A stretch of 64,000 nucleotides of DNA from Roseibium sediminis. GTDB lineage: Bacteria; Pseudomonadota; Alphaproteobacteria; Rhizobiales; Stappiaceae. The notes beneath the pieces are model-generated. The model had not been told where the DNA came from. It ran no database searches and saw nothing but the letters and a program-made list of their open reading frames with translations. A program made the position numbers and the translations under genes. Positions 35,381 through 46,000 of the stretch are shown piece after piece; the first letter of the stretch is position 1; each line of letters starts with the position of its first letter. The DNA lies in contig NZ_VXDB01000005.1 of the NCBI RefSeq assembly GCF_008711325.1, positions 173,999-237,998 on the forward strand, in the 5' to 3' direction.

Positions 35381-36550
35381 GTGGAACGCACATTTCTTGT
35401 CCGCAATCCATCGATCCTGATTTTCATCGGTGTACTGGCTGTGGTGACGCTGGGAGCAACCCTCCTGTCCGAGGGGCTCGGGGTCGGCCTTCTGTCAACA
35501 AGCTTCATCAAGACGCTCGGCAAAACCCTGTGCCTGTGTCTTGCCGCGCTCGCGCTGGATCTGGTCTGGGGTTATTGCGGGATCCTGTCCCTTGGCCATT
35601 TCGCCTTCTTCGGCCTTGGCGGCTACATGATCGGCATGTGGCTGATGTATGCCCGCACCGAGGAAATCGTCTCTGCGTCGCTGGCAAACGCGCCCCTACC
35701 AGCAACGCCGCTGGAAATACGTGAAGCCATCGGAACCCAGATATTCGGCGTGGTTGGCGGGTCCGATATCCCGATGATGTGGAGCTTTGCCGACAGTCTG
35801 GTCCTTCAGCTGCTGCTTGTGCTTTTGATCCCCGGACTTCTGGCCTTTGTTTTCGGATGGCTTGCCTTCAGATCCCGGGTAACCGGGGTGTATCTCTCCA
35901 TCCTGACCCAGGCGATGACCCTCGCCCTGTCACTTTACCTTTTCCAGAATGACAGTGGCCTTCGCGGGAACAACGGTCTCTCGGGTCTGCAGAACCTTCC
36001 CGGTGCAGATGATATCCCGCAGGCGTTGATTTCTGTCTGGTTTCTGTGGGCATCGGCGGTGTCGCTCGCCATGGTCTACATCATCTCTACCTGGTTGATG
36101 TCCGGCAAGTTCGGCAGCGCTATTCGCGCCATCCGGGATGACGAAAACCGACTTCGGTATCTCGGTTATTCGGTCGAAGGCTACAAGCTTGTTGTCTTCG
36201 TCTTTTCTGCGGTCATCACCGCAATTGCCGGAGCGCTCTATTATCCTCAGGCAGGTATTGTGAATCCTGCGGAAATGGCACCCATCGCCTCCATCTATCT
36301 GGTTGTCTGGGTCGCCATCGGAGGGCGCGGAAGGCTCTACGGTGCGGTGATCGGAGCCGCCTTTGTGTCCCTCGTCTCCAGCTGGTTTACCGGCGGTCAG
36401 GTGCCGGATCTCAATCTCGGTTTCTACACCGTCAAATGGGTCGACTGGTGGTTGGTGCTTCTCGGGTTCGGGTTTGTGCTCGTCACCCTGTATGCGCCCA
36501 AGGGGCTGGGTGGTCTCGTTGACATGCTGGTGCGGAGGAAAGAGGCATGA
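35381..36550 (+). CDS. urtC: Urea ABC transporter permease
   Basis: This 389-aa LivM-type permease has about ten membrane segments, GYCGILSLGHFAFFGLGGYM near residue 70, LTQAMTLALSLYLFQNDSGL, and the coupling segment RAIRDDENRLRYLGYSVEGYK. It starts at GTG 35381 after AGGAG, 3 bp past urtB, and overlaps urtD by four bases (ATGA). Confidence 0.93.
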   Translation: MERTFLVRNPSILIFIGVLAVVTLGATLLSEGLGVGLLSTSFIKTLGKTLCLCLAALALDLVWGYCGILSLGHFAFFGLGGYMIGMWLMYARTEEIVSASLANAPLPATPLEIREAIGTQIFGVVGGSDIPMMWSFADSLVLQLLLVLLIPGLLAFVFGWLAFRSRVTGVYLSILTQAMTLALSLYLFQNDSGLRGNNGLSGLQNLPGADDIPQALISVWFLWASAVSLAMVYIISTWLMSGKFGSAIRAIRDDENRLRYLGYSVEGYKLVVFVFSAVITAIAGALYYPQAGIVNPAEMAPIASIYLVVWVAIGGRGRLYGAVIGAAFVSLVSSWFTGGQVPDLNLGFYTVKWVDWWLVLLGFGFVLVTLYAPKGLGGLVDMLVRRKEA

Positions 36551-37296
36551 CACGGGCAGAAACGCTTCTCGAACTGGATCGCATTTCGGTAGCCTTTGAC
36601 GGGTTCAAGGCGATCAACGAGCTGTCCTTTGCCATTGGCAGTGCGGAACTGCGGGCGATCATTGGTCCCAATGGGGCTGGAAAGACGACGATGATGGATA
36701 TCATCACCGGCAAGACACGGGCGGACAGCGGTCAGATCAAATACGGTGCCCATGCCGTTGATCTCGGGCAGATGTCGGAAAGTGCCATCGCGCAGGCCGG
36801 CATTGGCCGCAAATTCCAAAGGCCGACGGTTTTCGAGAACCAGACGGTTTTTGAGAATCTGGTATTGGCGCTGGCACATGACCGTTCCCCTTTCAGCGTC
36901 CTGAAATACCGCATGGGCCGGGCAGATCGTGTCCGCATCGATGTTCTCGCCGAAGAAGTGGGCTTGAGCGATCACCTCACCCGCATTGCGGGCGAACTAT
37001 CCCATGGCCAGAAACAATGGCTGGAAATCGGCATGTTGCTTGCGCAAGAACCTCGCCTGCTTCTGGTGGACGAACCCGCTGCTGGCATGACGCCCGAAGA
37101 GCGCGAACATACGACAGACATTCTCGTTCGTGCCGCTGAAACACGGGCCGTGATGGTGGTTGAGCACGACATGGAGTTCGTCCGCCGCCTGAACTGCCGG
37201 GTGACGGTTCTGCATGAGGGGTCGGTTCTCGCGGAAGGGTCGATAGATCATGTCATGCAGGATCGTCAGGTTATCGAAGTTTATCTGGGACGTTGA
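36547..37296 (+). CDS. urtD: Urea ABC transporter ATPase
   Basis: This 249-aa LivG-type ATPase has Walker A GPNGAGKTT (about 40-48), GIGRKFQRPTVFENQTVFEN (Q-loop), the variant signature LSHGQKQWLEIGM typical of UrtD, Walker B LLLVDEPAAGMT and VEHDMEFV with the switch His. It pairs with UrtE to drive urea import. Confidence 0.94.
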   Translation: MTRAETLLELDRISVAFDGFKAINELSFAIGSAELRAIIGPNGAGKTTMMDIITGKTRADSGQIKYGAHAVDLGQMSESAIAQAGIGRKFQRPTVFENQTVFENLVLALAHDRSPFSVLKYRMGRADRVRIDVLAEEVGLSDHLTRIAGELSHGQKQWLEIGMLLAQEPRLLLVDEPAAGMTPEEREHTTDILVRAAETRAVMVVEHDMEFVRRLNCRVTVLHEGSVLAEGSIDHVMQDRQVIEVYLGR

Positions 37297-37298
37297 AC

Positions 37299-37997
37299 AT
37301 GCTCGATTGCAAAGGCATCACCCTGCATTACGGCCAGAGCCAGATTCTTGGCGGCGTGGACATGAAGGCCGAGACCGGCCAGATCACCTGCCTGATGGGG
37401 GTAAACGGCGTCGGCAAGACGTCTCTGCTCAAGGTGCTGTCCGGCACACACAGCCATTCCGGTGGAACCTATCAGCTGGACGGCAAGGCGATGGCCATGA
37501 AAACTCCGTCCCATGTTCTGGCTCGGCTCGGCGTGGGCTATGTGCCTCAGGGGCGCGATATCTTCCCGCTGCTGACGGTTCGCGAAAACATGGAGATCGG
37601 CTTTTCCTGTCTTTCGAAAGAAGAGCGGCGACTGCCTGAAGAGCTGTTCGAGCTGTTTCCGGTCCTGAAGGAAATGCAGCATCGGCGCGGGGGCGATTTG
37701 TCTGGCGGACAGCAGCAACAGCTGGCCATCGCAAGAGCCCTCGTTACGCGCCCCAAGCTCCTGCTTCTCGACGAGCCAACAGAAGGCATTCAACCCAACA
37801 TCATCCAGCAGATCGGGCGCGTGATTGCCTATTTGAAGGACAAGGGCGAGATGGCGATTGTGCTTGTAGAACAGTATTTTGACTTTGCCTTTGGTCTTGC
37901 TGACCACCTCTACGTCATGGAGCGCGGGAAAATAGTTCTCGGTGGGGCAAAATCGACCTTTCGCAAGGAAGATGTCCGCGCCAAACTGGCGGTCTAG
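37299..37997 (+). CDS. urtE: Urea ABC transporter ATPase
   Basis: This 232-aa LivF-type ATPase has Walker A GVNGVGKTS (about 33-41), VPQGRDIFPLLTVRENMEIG, signature LSGGQQQQLAIARAL, Walker B LLLLDEPTEGIQP and VEQYFDFAF, the UrtE-specific tail of the switch region. The start is ATG 37299, two bases past urtD; an in-frame TTG lies two codons earlier. It is followed 17 bp later by ureD, so transport and hydrolysis genes share a transcript. Confidence 0.94.
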   Translation: MLDCKGITLHYGQSQILGGVDMKAETGQITCLMGVNGVGKTSLLKVLSGTHSHSGGTYQLDGKAMAMKTPSHVLARLGVGYVPQGRDIFPLLTVRENMEIGFSCLSKEERRLPEELFELFPVLKEMQHRRGGDLSGGQQQQLAIARALVTRPKLLLLDEPTEGIQPNIIQQIGRVIAYLKDKGEMAIVLVEQYFDFAFGLADHLYVMERGKIVLGGAKSTFRKEDVRAKLAV

Positions 37998-38014
37998 GGA
38001 GGATTCGGCAGTTC

Positions 38015-38833
38015 ATGTTGGTACGCGTATCAAAACCGGTCATGCAAAGGGCGAAGGGCGTGCTTCGCATCGGTTTTGACACTCGCAAGGGCCGCTCCAG
38101 CTTGAGTGATCTTCATCAGGCCGGGTGCCTGAAGGCGATGCTGCCGCGCACCCATTCCCCGGTCCCCGATGCCGTCATGATCAACACGGCGGGCGGACTG
38201 ACCGGCGGTGACAGCTTGTCGGTCGACGTGCGATTGAGCGAGGGGGCCCAACTGCGCCTCGCCACCCAAACCGCCGAACGCATCTATCGCTCGCCCGCAG
38301 ATCCCGCCCGAAGTGACCTGCGTTTTTCTCTCGGCAAGGACGCGCGGTTTGACTGGCTTGCCCAGGAAACGATCCTGTTCGAAGCAGGTCATCTGGAGCG
38401 ATCGATTACAGTCGACATGAATGAGACGTCTTCGGCCTTGTTTGTGGAGCCGATCATTCTGGGCCGAACGGCCATGGGCGAACAGGTCACATCCGGGGTG
38501 TTGAAAGATCAGTGGCGCGTCCATCGGGGCGGTCGGCTGATCTACGCTGATGCGCTACGTCTTGGCGATTTCGATGAACTGCGTCATCCCGCGGCCCTTG
38601 GTGATGCCGTCGCAATTGCCAGTGTTTTGTTCGTGGACGGCCAGGCAGCCGACCGCTGCGACGGCCTGAAAGAGTTGCTTTCAGGCGAACCGGTAGAGGC
38701 TGGCTGCAGTTCATGGAACGGTTTTTTGCTTGCTCGTCTTCTCTCGCCCGATGCGGCGGCGCTCAGGCGGGCCTTGATCAAGGTAATGACATTCCTGCGC
38801 GGACGGGAACCGCCGCGCGTCTGGATGATGTGA
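38015..38833 (+). CDS. ureD: Urease accessory protein UreD
   Basis: This 272-aa scaffold protein joins UreF and UreG to load nickel into apo-urease. Conserved blocks are [19 protein letters not shown] (about 50-68), [12 protein letters not shown], and [18 protein letters not shown]. The length is typical. It begins the urease set, ahead of ureA, as in many alphaproteobacteria. Confidence 0.93.
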   Translation: MLVRVSKPVMQRAKGVLRIGFDTRKGRSSLSDLHQAGCLKAMLPRTHSPVPDAVMINTAGGLTGGDSLSVDVRLSEGAQLRLATQTAERIYRSPADPARSDLRFSLGKDARFDWLAQETILFEAGHLERSITVDMNETSSALFVEPIILGRTAMGEQVTSGVLKDQWRVHRGGRLIYADALRLGDFDELRHPAALGDAVAIASVLFVDGQAADRCDGLKELLSGEPVEAGCSSWNGFLLARLLSPDAAALRRALIKVMTFLRGREPPRVWMM

Positions 38834-38840
38834 GGAGAGA

Positions 38841-39143
38841 ATGAAACTAACTCCACGCGAAAAGGACAAGTTGCTGATCAGCGTTGCCGCAATGGTGGCA
38901 CGAGGAAGATTGCAGCGCGGCGTCAAGCTGAACTACCCCGAAGCAATCGCATTGATCACGGACTTTGTCGTGGAAGGTGCCCGCGACGGCAAAAGCGTTG
39001 CCCAGTTGATGGACGAGGGCGCGAAAGTGATCACCGCAGAGCAGTGCATGGAAGGCATCGCCGAGATGATCCATGACGTTCAGGTAGAAGCCACATTTCC
39101 TGACGGGACCAAGCTGGTCACCGTCCATCATCCCATTCGTTAA
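38841..39143 (+). CDS. ureA: Urease gamma subunit
   Basis: This 100-aa structural subunit has the family sequence [40 protein letters not shown] and [18 protein letters not shown], and ends [15 protein letters not shown]. It combines with UreB and UreC. The length is exactly standard. Confidence 0.97.
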   Translation: MKLTPREKDKLLISVAAMVARGRLQRGVKLNYPEAIALITDFVVEGARDGKSVAQLMDEGAKVITAEQCMEGIAEMIHDVQVEATFPDGTKLVTVHHPIR

Positions 39144-39155
39144 GGAGACCGGACC

Positions 39156-39311
39156 ATGCGTTTTCTCGTATCCAGCACGTTTGCCATTCTTGCGTCCCCG
39201 GCTCTGGCCCATGAGGGATTGCATGTGCATCCGCACGGGATGGACAGCGTCTTGCTTCTTGCACTCGGTGCTGCTGCCGTTGCTGCTGCGATCTATGTGG
39301 TGCGCAAATGA
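39156..39311 (+). CDS. 51-aa His-rich membrane peptide in urease operon
   Basis: A 51-codon frame sits between ureA and ureB with a GGAG ribosome site, overlapping the ureB start by four bases (ATGA). The product starts with a signal-like [18 protein letters not shown], then [10 protein letters not shown], a four-histidine stretch, then one transmembrane segment ([17 protein letters not shown]) and a short basic tail. The coupling to ureB argues it is real. It could be a nickel-related or HupE/UreJ-like remnant on the periplasmic face; this is only an inference, and I do not recognise a family. Confidence 0.7.
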   Translation: MRFLVSSTFAILASPALAHEGLHVHPHGMDSVLLLALGAAAVAAAIYVVRK

Positions 39312-39613
39312 TCCCGGGTGAAATCATCTGCAAGGAGGGCGACATCGAGCTGAATGCCGGTGCGTCCACCATCACCTTGTCTGTGTCAAACACCGGCGAT
39401 CGACCGATCCAGGTTGGCAGCCACTATCATTTTGCCGAGACGAACGGGGCGTTGTCCTTTGATCGGGGGGCTGCGCGCGGCATGCGGCTGGATATTGCTG
39501 CCGGGACGGCTATCCGCTTTGAACCGGGGCAGACACGGGATGTATCTCTGGTGCCGCTCTCGGGAGCGCGCAAGGTATTCGGCTTTACCCAGGCTGTGAT
39601 GGGAGATCTTTAA
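39308..39613 (+). CDS. ureB: Urease beta subunit
   Basis: This 101-aa subunit opens [18 protein letters not shown] and carries [19 protein letters not shown] and [11 protein letters not shown], the conserved UreB frame. Its stop directly precedes the ureC start. It overlaps the small peptide gene. Confidence 0.97.
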   Translation: MIPGEIICKEGDIELNAGASTITLSVSNTGDRPIQVGSHYHFAETNGALSFDRGAARGMRLDIAAGTAIRFEPGQTRDVSLVPLSGARKVFGFTQAVMGDL

Positions 39614-41323
39614 ATGCCAACCAGAATCTCCCGGGGTACCTATGCCGACATGTACGGCCCCACGACCGGTGACAAGGTGCGCCTTGCCGATACCGAGCTT
39701 TTCATCGAAGTGGAGCGAGACCTTGCCACCTACGGCGAAGAGGTCAAGTTTGGGGGAGGAAAGGTTCTGCGTGACGGCATGGGGCAATCTCAGGCAAGTC
39801 GTGCGGAAGGGGCCGTTGATACCGTCATTACCAACGCCCTGATCGTTGATGTCACCGGTATCTACAAGGCTGACGTCGGATTGAAGAACGGGCGCATTGC
39901 GGCGATCGGCAAGGCGGGGAACCCCGATACACAACCGGGTGTTACAATCATTGTCGGTCCGGGCACGGAGGCAATTGCCGGTGAAGGCAAGATCCTCACT
40001 GCAGGCGGGTTCGACAGTCACATCCACTGGATCTGCCCACAGCAGGTGGAAGATGCCCTGCACTCGGGCCTTACCACCATGCTGGGCGGGGGAACCGGTC
40101 CGGCCCATGGAACGCTGGCGACCACCTGTACGCCCGGCCCCTGGCATATCGGGCGGATGCTTCAGGCCCTGGACGCCCTGCCCATGAATGTCGCCCTTGC
40201 CGGCAAGGGCAACGCCTCGCTGCCCGGCGCCTTGATCGAGCAGATCAGGGCAGGGGTGTGCGCCATGAAGCTCCATGAAGACTGGGGAACGACTCCCGCG
40301 GCCATCGACTGCTGTCTGTCCGTCGCCGATGATCACGACGTGCAGGTGATGATCCATACTGACACGCTCAACGAAAGCGGATTTGTCGAAAACACGCTGG
40401 CGGCCATCAAGGGGCGGACGATCCACGCCTTCCACACGGAAGGGGCCGGCGGCGGACATGCGCCGGACATCATCAAGGTGTGCGGTGAAAGCCACGTTCT
40501 TCCCGCATCGACCAATCCGACGCGGCCTTACACGGCGAATACGCTGGAAGAGCATCTCGACATGCTGATGGTGTGCCACCACCTCGACAAGTCCATCCCG
40601 GAGGATGTCGCCTTTGCCGAAAGCCGCATCCGGAAGGAAACCATAGCAGCAGAGGACATTCTGCATGACATGGGCGCCTTTTCGATCATTGCATCCGACA
40701 GTCAGGCGATGGGCCGTGTCGGCGAGGTGATCATCCGGACCTGGCAGACAGCGCACAAGATGAAAGTGCAGCGCGGGCGTCTGGCGGACGAAACCGGCGA
40801 AAACGACAATTTCCGGGTACGCCGGTATATCGCCAAATACACGATCAACCCGGCCATCGCACACGGCCTGTCGCACGAGATCGGCTCGATTGAGGTTGGC
40901 AAACGCGCGGATCTGGTCCTTTGGGATCCGGCCTTCTTTGGCGTGAAGCCGGAAATGGTGCTTTTGGGCGGCACCATTGCCGTTGCCCAGATGGGGGATC
41001 CGAACGCGTCCATCCCGACCCCGCAACCGGTCTATTCCCGGCCCATGTTCGGGGCCTTGGGACGGTCTGTTGAGCGCTCCGCAGCAACCTTTGTCTCGCA
41101 GTCAGCTTTGGCCGACGGGGTCGCAGGCAAGCTCGGGCTCGCCAAGGACCTGCTGGCTGTTCGAAAGACGCGGACGATCGGCAAGGCGGACATGGTTCTG
41201 AACAATGCAATGCCAAAGATAGAGGTCGATCCGGAGACTTATGAAGTCAGGGCAAATGGCGAACTTCTGACCTGCGAACCGGCGGAAGTTCTGCCGATGG
41301 CGCAACGCTATTTCCTGTTCTGA
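39614..41323 (+). CDS. ureC: Urease alpha subunit
   Basis: This 569-aa catalytic subunit hydrolyses urea to ammonia and carbamate at a dinickel centre. All ligands are visible: [14 protein letters not shown] (two His), the carbamylated Lys and adjacent His in [17 protein letters not shown], the His of [13 protein letters not shown], and the Asp of [13 protein letters not shown]. The flap [20 protein letters not shown] includes the conserved Cys-His. The length is standard, so the enzyme should be functional. Confidence 0.98.
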   Translation: MPTRISRGTYADMYGPTTGDKVRLADTELFIEVERDLATYGEEVKFGGGKVLRDGMGQSQASRAEGAVDTVITNALIVDVTGIYKADVGLKNGRIAAIGKAGNPDTQPGVTIIVGPGTEAIAGEGKILTAGGFDSHIHWICPQQVEDALHSGLTTMLGGGTGPAHGTLATTCTPGPWHIGRMLQALDALPMNVALAGKGNASLPGALIEQIRAGVCAMKLHEDWGTTPAAIDCCLSVADDHDVQVMIHTDTLNESGFVENTLAAIKGRTIHAFHTEGAGGGHAPDIIKVCGESHVLPASTNPTRPYTANTLEEHLDMLMVCHHLDKSIPEDVAFAESRIRKETIAAEDILHDMGAFSIIASDSQAMGRVGEVIIRTWQTAHKMKVQRGRLADETGENDNFRVRRYIAKYTINPAIAHGLSHEIGSIEVGKRADLVLWDPAFFGVKPEMVLLGGTIAVAQMGDPNASIPTPQPVYSRPMFGALGRSVERSAATFVSQSALADGVAGKLGLAKDLLAVRKTRTIGKADMVLNNAMPKIEVDPETYEVRANGELLTCEPAEVLPMAQRYFLF

Positions 41324-41324
41324 C

Positions 41325-41771
41325 ATGATCAGGGCCATAGACGTCAGGCACAGTCATGCCGAGCCGATTGATACGGTGACGCTGGACTATGAAGGCCGGT
41401 TTCGTCGCCGCGTCGCTCTCGTCGGCGACGGTGGTCTGGAGTTTTTGCTGGATCTTCCCAAGGTGATGGACCTTCGGGACGGGGATCATCTTGTGCTGGA
41501 AGATGGTCGGGAGGTCCGCGTGGTCGCGGCTAGCGAGCCATTGCTGCGGGTAACTGCAGGTGACCCAACCCACCTGACCCGGCTGGCGTGGCATATCGGC
41601 AATCGCCATTTGCCCTGTGCCATTTCGGACAGGCAGCTCCTCCTCCGTCCGGACCATGTCATCCGGGCCATGATCGAGCAGTTGGGTGGCAAGGTTGCGG
41701 ATGTGACCGAGCCTTTTCTCCCCGAGGGGGGCGCCTATGGTCATGGCAGAACCCATTCGCACGAGCATTGA
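41325..41771 (+). CDS. ureE: Urease nickel chaperone UreE
   Basis: This 148-aa protein delivers nickel to the urease complex. It has an N-terminal peptide-binding domain, the metal-binding core TRLAWHIGNRHLPC with the conserved His, and a His-rich end (YGHGRTHSHEH). It starts 1 bp beyond ureC and precedes ureF by 3 bp. Confidence 0.93.
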   Translation: MIRAIDVRHSHAEPIDTVTLDYEGRFRRRVALVGDGGLEFLLDLPKVMDLRDGDHLVLEDGREVRVVAASEPLLRVTAGDPTHLTRLAWHIGNRHLPCAISDRQLLLRPDHVIRAMIEQLGGKVADVTEPFLPEGGAYGHGRTHSHEH

Positions 41772-41774
41772 GCC

Positions 41775-42398
41775 ATGAGTGTGAAAGCCCATCAGATCAT
41801 GGCCTGGCTGTCTCCGACATTCCCGACCGGGGCCTTTGCCTACAGCCATGGTCTTGAGCAGGCGGTTGCCGTGCGAAGTGTTGCCTGCGCCGAAGACCTG
41901 CAGGGTTGGCTGGAGACGGTGCTCAGGCGTGGGTCACCTTGGAATGATGCCGTTCTCTTCTGTCATGCGCACCAGGGTGAGGACGTTGCCGATCTTGCGG
42001 AAGCTCTCGCAGGTTCAAGGGAGCGGCACGCCGAAACAATGGCACAGGGCGCTGCCTTTGCGCGAACCGCAAACGTGCTTCTTGGAACAACCATCACACC
42101 CGCCCCTTTGCCGGTTGTGCTGGCTCAGGCAAGCGCACTTGCAGGTTTTCCAGCAGATGAGGTTCTCCCGCTTTACCTGCATGCATTTGCCGCCAATCTC
42201 GTGTCTGCCGCGATCCGTCTGGTCCCGCTTGGCCAGACGGAAGGCCAGATCGTATTGGCGGCCCTCTTTCCCGTCTTTGATGAGGTCGCCCGAAAGGCCC
42301 TTGGCTCGGGCCTTGAAGACCTTGGAACTGCAGCGCTGGGCGCAGACCTTGCTGCCATGAAACACGAAGACATGACAACACGGATTTTCAGATCATGA
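41775..42398 (+). CDS. ureF: Urease accessory protein UreF
   Basis: This 207-aa helical protein activates urease with UreD and UreG. Landmarks are the N-terminal [21 protein letters not shown] and the central [15 protein letters not shown]. Its stop overlaps the ureG start (ATGA). Confidence 0.93.
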   Translation: MSVKAHQIMAWLSPTFPTGAFAYSHGLEQAVAVRSVACAEDLQGWLETVLRRGSPWNDAVLFCHAHQGEDVADLAEALAGSRERHAETMAQGAAFARTANVLLGTTITPAPLPVVLAQASALAGFPADEVLPLYLHAFAANLVSAAIRLVPLGQTEGQIVLAALFPVFDEVARKALGSGLEDLGTAALGADLAAMKHEDMTTRIFRS

Positions 42399-43006
42399 AC
42401 GGACCTTTGCGCGTGGGGATCGGTGGCCCTGTCGGTGCTGGCAAGACCTCTCTGACCGAGGCCCTGTGCCGCCGGTTGGCGTCGCAGGTCTCCATGGCTG
42501 TCATCACCAATGACATCTACACAAGAGAGGATGCCGAATACCTGATGCGGGTCCAGGCCTTGCCGTTGGAACGCATTCGGGGCGTCGAAACCGGGGGGTG
42601 TCCACACACGGCCATCCGGGAAGATGCTTCAATTAACCTGGCAGCGATTGATGACCTCACCAATCACTTTCCTGATCTCGATCTGATCCTGATTGAATCT
42701 GGAGGGGACAATCTGGCGGCGACTTTCAGCCCGGAACTGGCTGACCTCACCATTTATGTGATCTCCGTTTCAATGGGCGAGGAAATCCCGAGAAAGGGCG
42801 GGCTTGGAATTACCCGTTCGGACTTGCTGGTGATCAACAAGACGGACCTCGCTCCTTACGTGGACGTGGATCTTTCCGTCATGGACCGCGATGCCAAGCG
42901 CCAGCGCGGCGACCGGAAGACGGTCTTTGCCAACATGAAGACGGGAGACGGTGTCGACGCGATTATTGCGGAGCTTGCCCGGCTTGGAGGCTTGAAGGTG
43001 AGCTGA
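42395..43006 (+). CDS. ureG: Urease GTPase UreG
   Basis: This 203-aa SIMIBI GTPase powers nickel insertion. It has the P-loop [18 protein letters not shown] (about 7-24), [11 protein letters not shown], the nickel-binding Cys/His region [13 protein letters not shown], and [12 protein letters not shown] (guanine specificity). It is the last urease gene, stopping 23 bp before the convergent autotransporter gene. Confidence 0.96.
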   Translation: MNGPLRVGIGGPVGAGKTSLTEALCRRLASQVSMAVITNDIYTREDAEYLMRVQALPLERIRGVETGGCPHTAIREDASINLAAIDDLTNHFPDLDLILIESGGDNLAATFSPELADLTIYVISVSMGEEIPRKGGLGITRSDLLVINKTDLAPYVDVDLSVMDRDAKRQRGDRKTVFANMKTGDGVDAIIAELARLGGLKVS

Positions 43007-43029
43007 GGTCGGTATTCGTCATGAGACAC

Positions 43030-46000
43030 TTACCACCGGATGGTCAGGCCAGCGGTTGCACTGACACCGAAATTGTCCTGCGGATCGCCGCTAAGTGACT
43101 GCCGATAGGACGTTTCCCCGTGCAGCGCGAGACGGTTCGACAGTTTGATATTGGCCCCCAGACCGAATTCTGCCCAGGTTTCCTCGATCCGGTCAGAAAT
43201 CTCTGCTCCGCCAACGGACATCTTGGTGTCGGGTTTGAACTCATGCAACACGTTGGCAATGACATAACCGCTCGCTGATCTGTCGGCCTTTGGATTGGCC
43301 CATTCATATCGCAATACCAGTCCGGCGCGTCCTGTAAGGAAGTCATTGTGGCCGGCGTGGATTAGGTTACCGGCGGCATCCCGGTAAGTGCTGCCCTGAA
43401 CCTGACCCCAGTTCAGTTGGGCTTGGGGAAGAAGCTGCCAGTCGCTGGTAAGGGGCAGCGGCATTCCGGTCTCTGCGCTGAAACTGAGAGTGGTCGCGCG
43501 GGCTCCCTTCTTCAGCTGGCCATCGATGATGGAGGCGGAATCCGTCCGCAGCCACGCCGCCTGACCCTGCAAGTCGAGATAGGCACCAGAGGGGCCATGC
43601 CAGGTCGCTGTCGCACCTGCTGCAAAGGCACTCGACTGCATGGTTCCCAGACGTGTGTCGGCGGAAAGAACGGCACTCATGTCGCCATACCCGAGGCTGA
43701 CACCGAAAACCCAGTCGCCCGGGGTAAAAGCTTCTGTCGGATAGTCCAGCCCGACCTGCATCCAGTTGACCGCGCTGTCAAAGCGAGTGCCGGAAGACAG
43801 CAGTGTGTTGAGCCTGTCTGCCGACATACGCGCCCAGATGCCGGTCCCGTTGTCAGCGGTCTTGCGGGCGCCGATTCGCTGTTGCATGGACGGCAGGTGA
43901 GCGAACGCATTGGCCAGAACCACAGGCAGAATCCGGTAGGTCTTGCCGGTTTCATTCATAGTTGGAACAAGGATGCCGTCGGTGCCGGATTGTTCAAAGA
44001 CATAAGAAAACGCGCCGGAACTGAATGCGCCGCCAAGAACAGTATAGGTGTCCAGCGGCGAGCCACTTGTGATTGTCAGTGCCTTTCCGGACGCAAGACC
44101 GGGGGTGATGTTGTTGATCACTATGGTTGGGCTTGCAGGACTACCCGCCCCGTTGACCACCAGTGTGTCGGCTTCGCCGGTTTCGGTATTCACGTCCAGA
44201 AGCAGGATCCCGGCTCCTGAATAGAGGCCATTCATGTTGATCGTGTCACCGGCCACTCCATTCAGCAGTGATATTGTGCCGTGATGGGTAACTGCATCAT
44301 GAAATGTAAGTGTGCCAGGTCCACCCGATACAGCTTTCAGCATCGAGCCGGTTTCAATCGTCAGGTTTCCGTTCATCGTGAAATTGGGGCCGACACCAAA
44401 CTGCGCGCCATTAGTCAGAACAAGGCCGGTTCCAGCTTCCGAACCGACGACAAGACTGGACCCGGCATAAGTCAGATCGCCACCGGAAAAGGAGATATTC
44501 TCCCAGTTCAGCAACGTATTGGCGGCAATGGTCGCAGTCTGTCCTGCTATCGTCAGGTTATCGATCCAACCGTCCGTGGTCGACGTGTCGTCTCCGCCAT
44601 CCATGACTTCAGTTCCGTCATAGATCGCATCTGCTGCAATGATGGCGGTATCAGATCCGTTGCCGCCATAAAAACCGGAGTTGAGCGCCCCGCCGAGCCA
44701 GGTAAATCCATCATTGCCGTCCAGGGCGGTCGCAACGAGATCATCACCGTGGATGTCCCCCGTATAGATCCCGCCTCGCAGGATGAAGGTGTCATTACCC
44801 AGGCCCAGAACGGCGTCCCCGGTAACCGTTCCAGATGTGTCAACCGTGATATCGCCTTGGTCGGCAACTTCGTCACTCCCGTCGAAATCGCTGTCGCCAT
44901 CGCGAATGGCGATGCCGGAGGCAGAGCTGTCGATAGTTGCTCCGGACGCAATCGATATCGTTCCACCCCCGGTTCCGGCAGTGTGCACACCGGCAGACTG
45001 CCCACTGCCGGAAGTGATCGAAGCCCCCGCACCAATGGTGGCAGAGGTCGTACCGCTGCCCTTGTTCCAGAGAAACAGACCATCTGAGGCGGAACCGGTT
45101 GCCGAAATCGAGCCGCCACTCAGATCTGCAGACAGGGTTGCCGAGGAAAGCGTGTTGTCGATTGTGCCACGCAATCCGTGACCACCTGTTCCCGTTGATC
45201 TGATGGTCCCGCCAGTTTGAGTATACTCTGCGGAACCAAGACCAGAGTTCTGTACCTGAGCTCCTCGAGAATTTGCCCCGGAAGTATCGATTGATCCACC
45301 CGTCAAAGTGATGGAGGCCGTCCCCGTCGAGGCTGAATTGGTGATGCGTGAGTAGATGCCCATGGCAACGTCGCCACCTGTTGCCAGGCTTGCGCCGCCC
45401 AATACAACGGATACATCGCCAGTTCCGGAATTGTGGGCAACCAGCGCATGTGCACTCAAGCCTGCGGTTTGAACCTGGCCACCTGTTGCTGTTATCGCAG
45501 CACTGGATGTTGAGAGTGCGTTATCGACTAATACCTGAACACCTCGACTATCGTCTCCACGGGTTACAACTCTGCCCCCGCTAACAGCAACGGATGACGC
45601 GCCTAGTCCCAGAGTATCTGCTCGAAGCCCATGCCCTTCGGTTCCACTTGTTTCGATGTTTCCGTCTGTCATGGAGATCGAAGTCGTACCGGAAGAAGAG
45701 GTGTTTTCGATAATGGCCGTTGCGCCTCTCCCTCTATAGCCAGTCGTCGTTATGGCGCCGCCGCTAATGACAGCAACTGCTCCGCCGTGGCCATCAGTCT
45801 TTGAAAGAACTCCATAGGCGGTGCTGCCTGATGTGGTGACTGTTCCATCTGACAATGTAGAGGAAGCTTGAGCGAGCGACGTGTTGTTGCTGATTAGAGA
45901 ATTCAAACCGTGGGAACCGAACGCGTCGGTCGTAACCGACCCGCCACTCATGAGTATGTTGGCTCCGCCGGTGCCAAGAGTTTTGGAAAAGATGCCGTGG

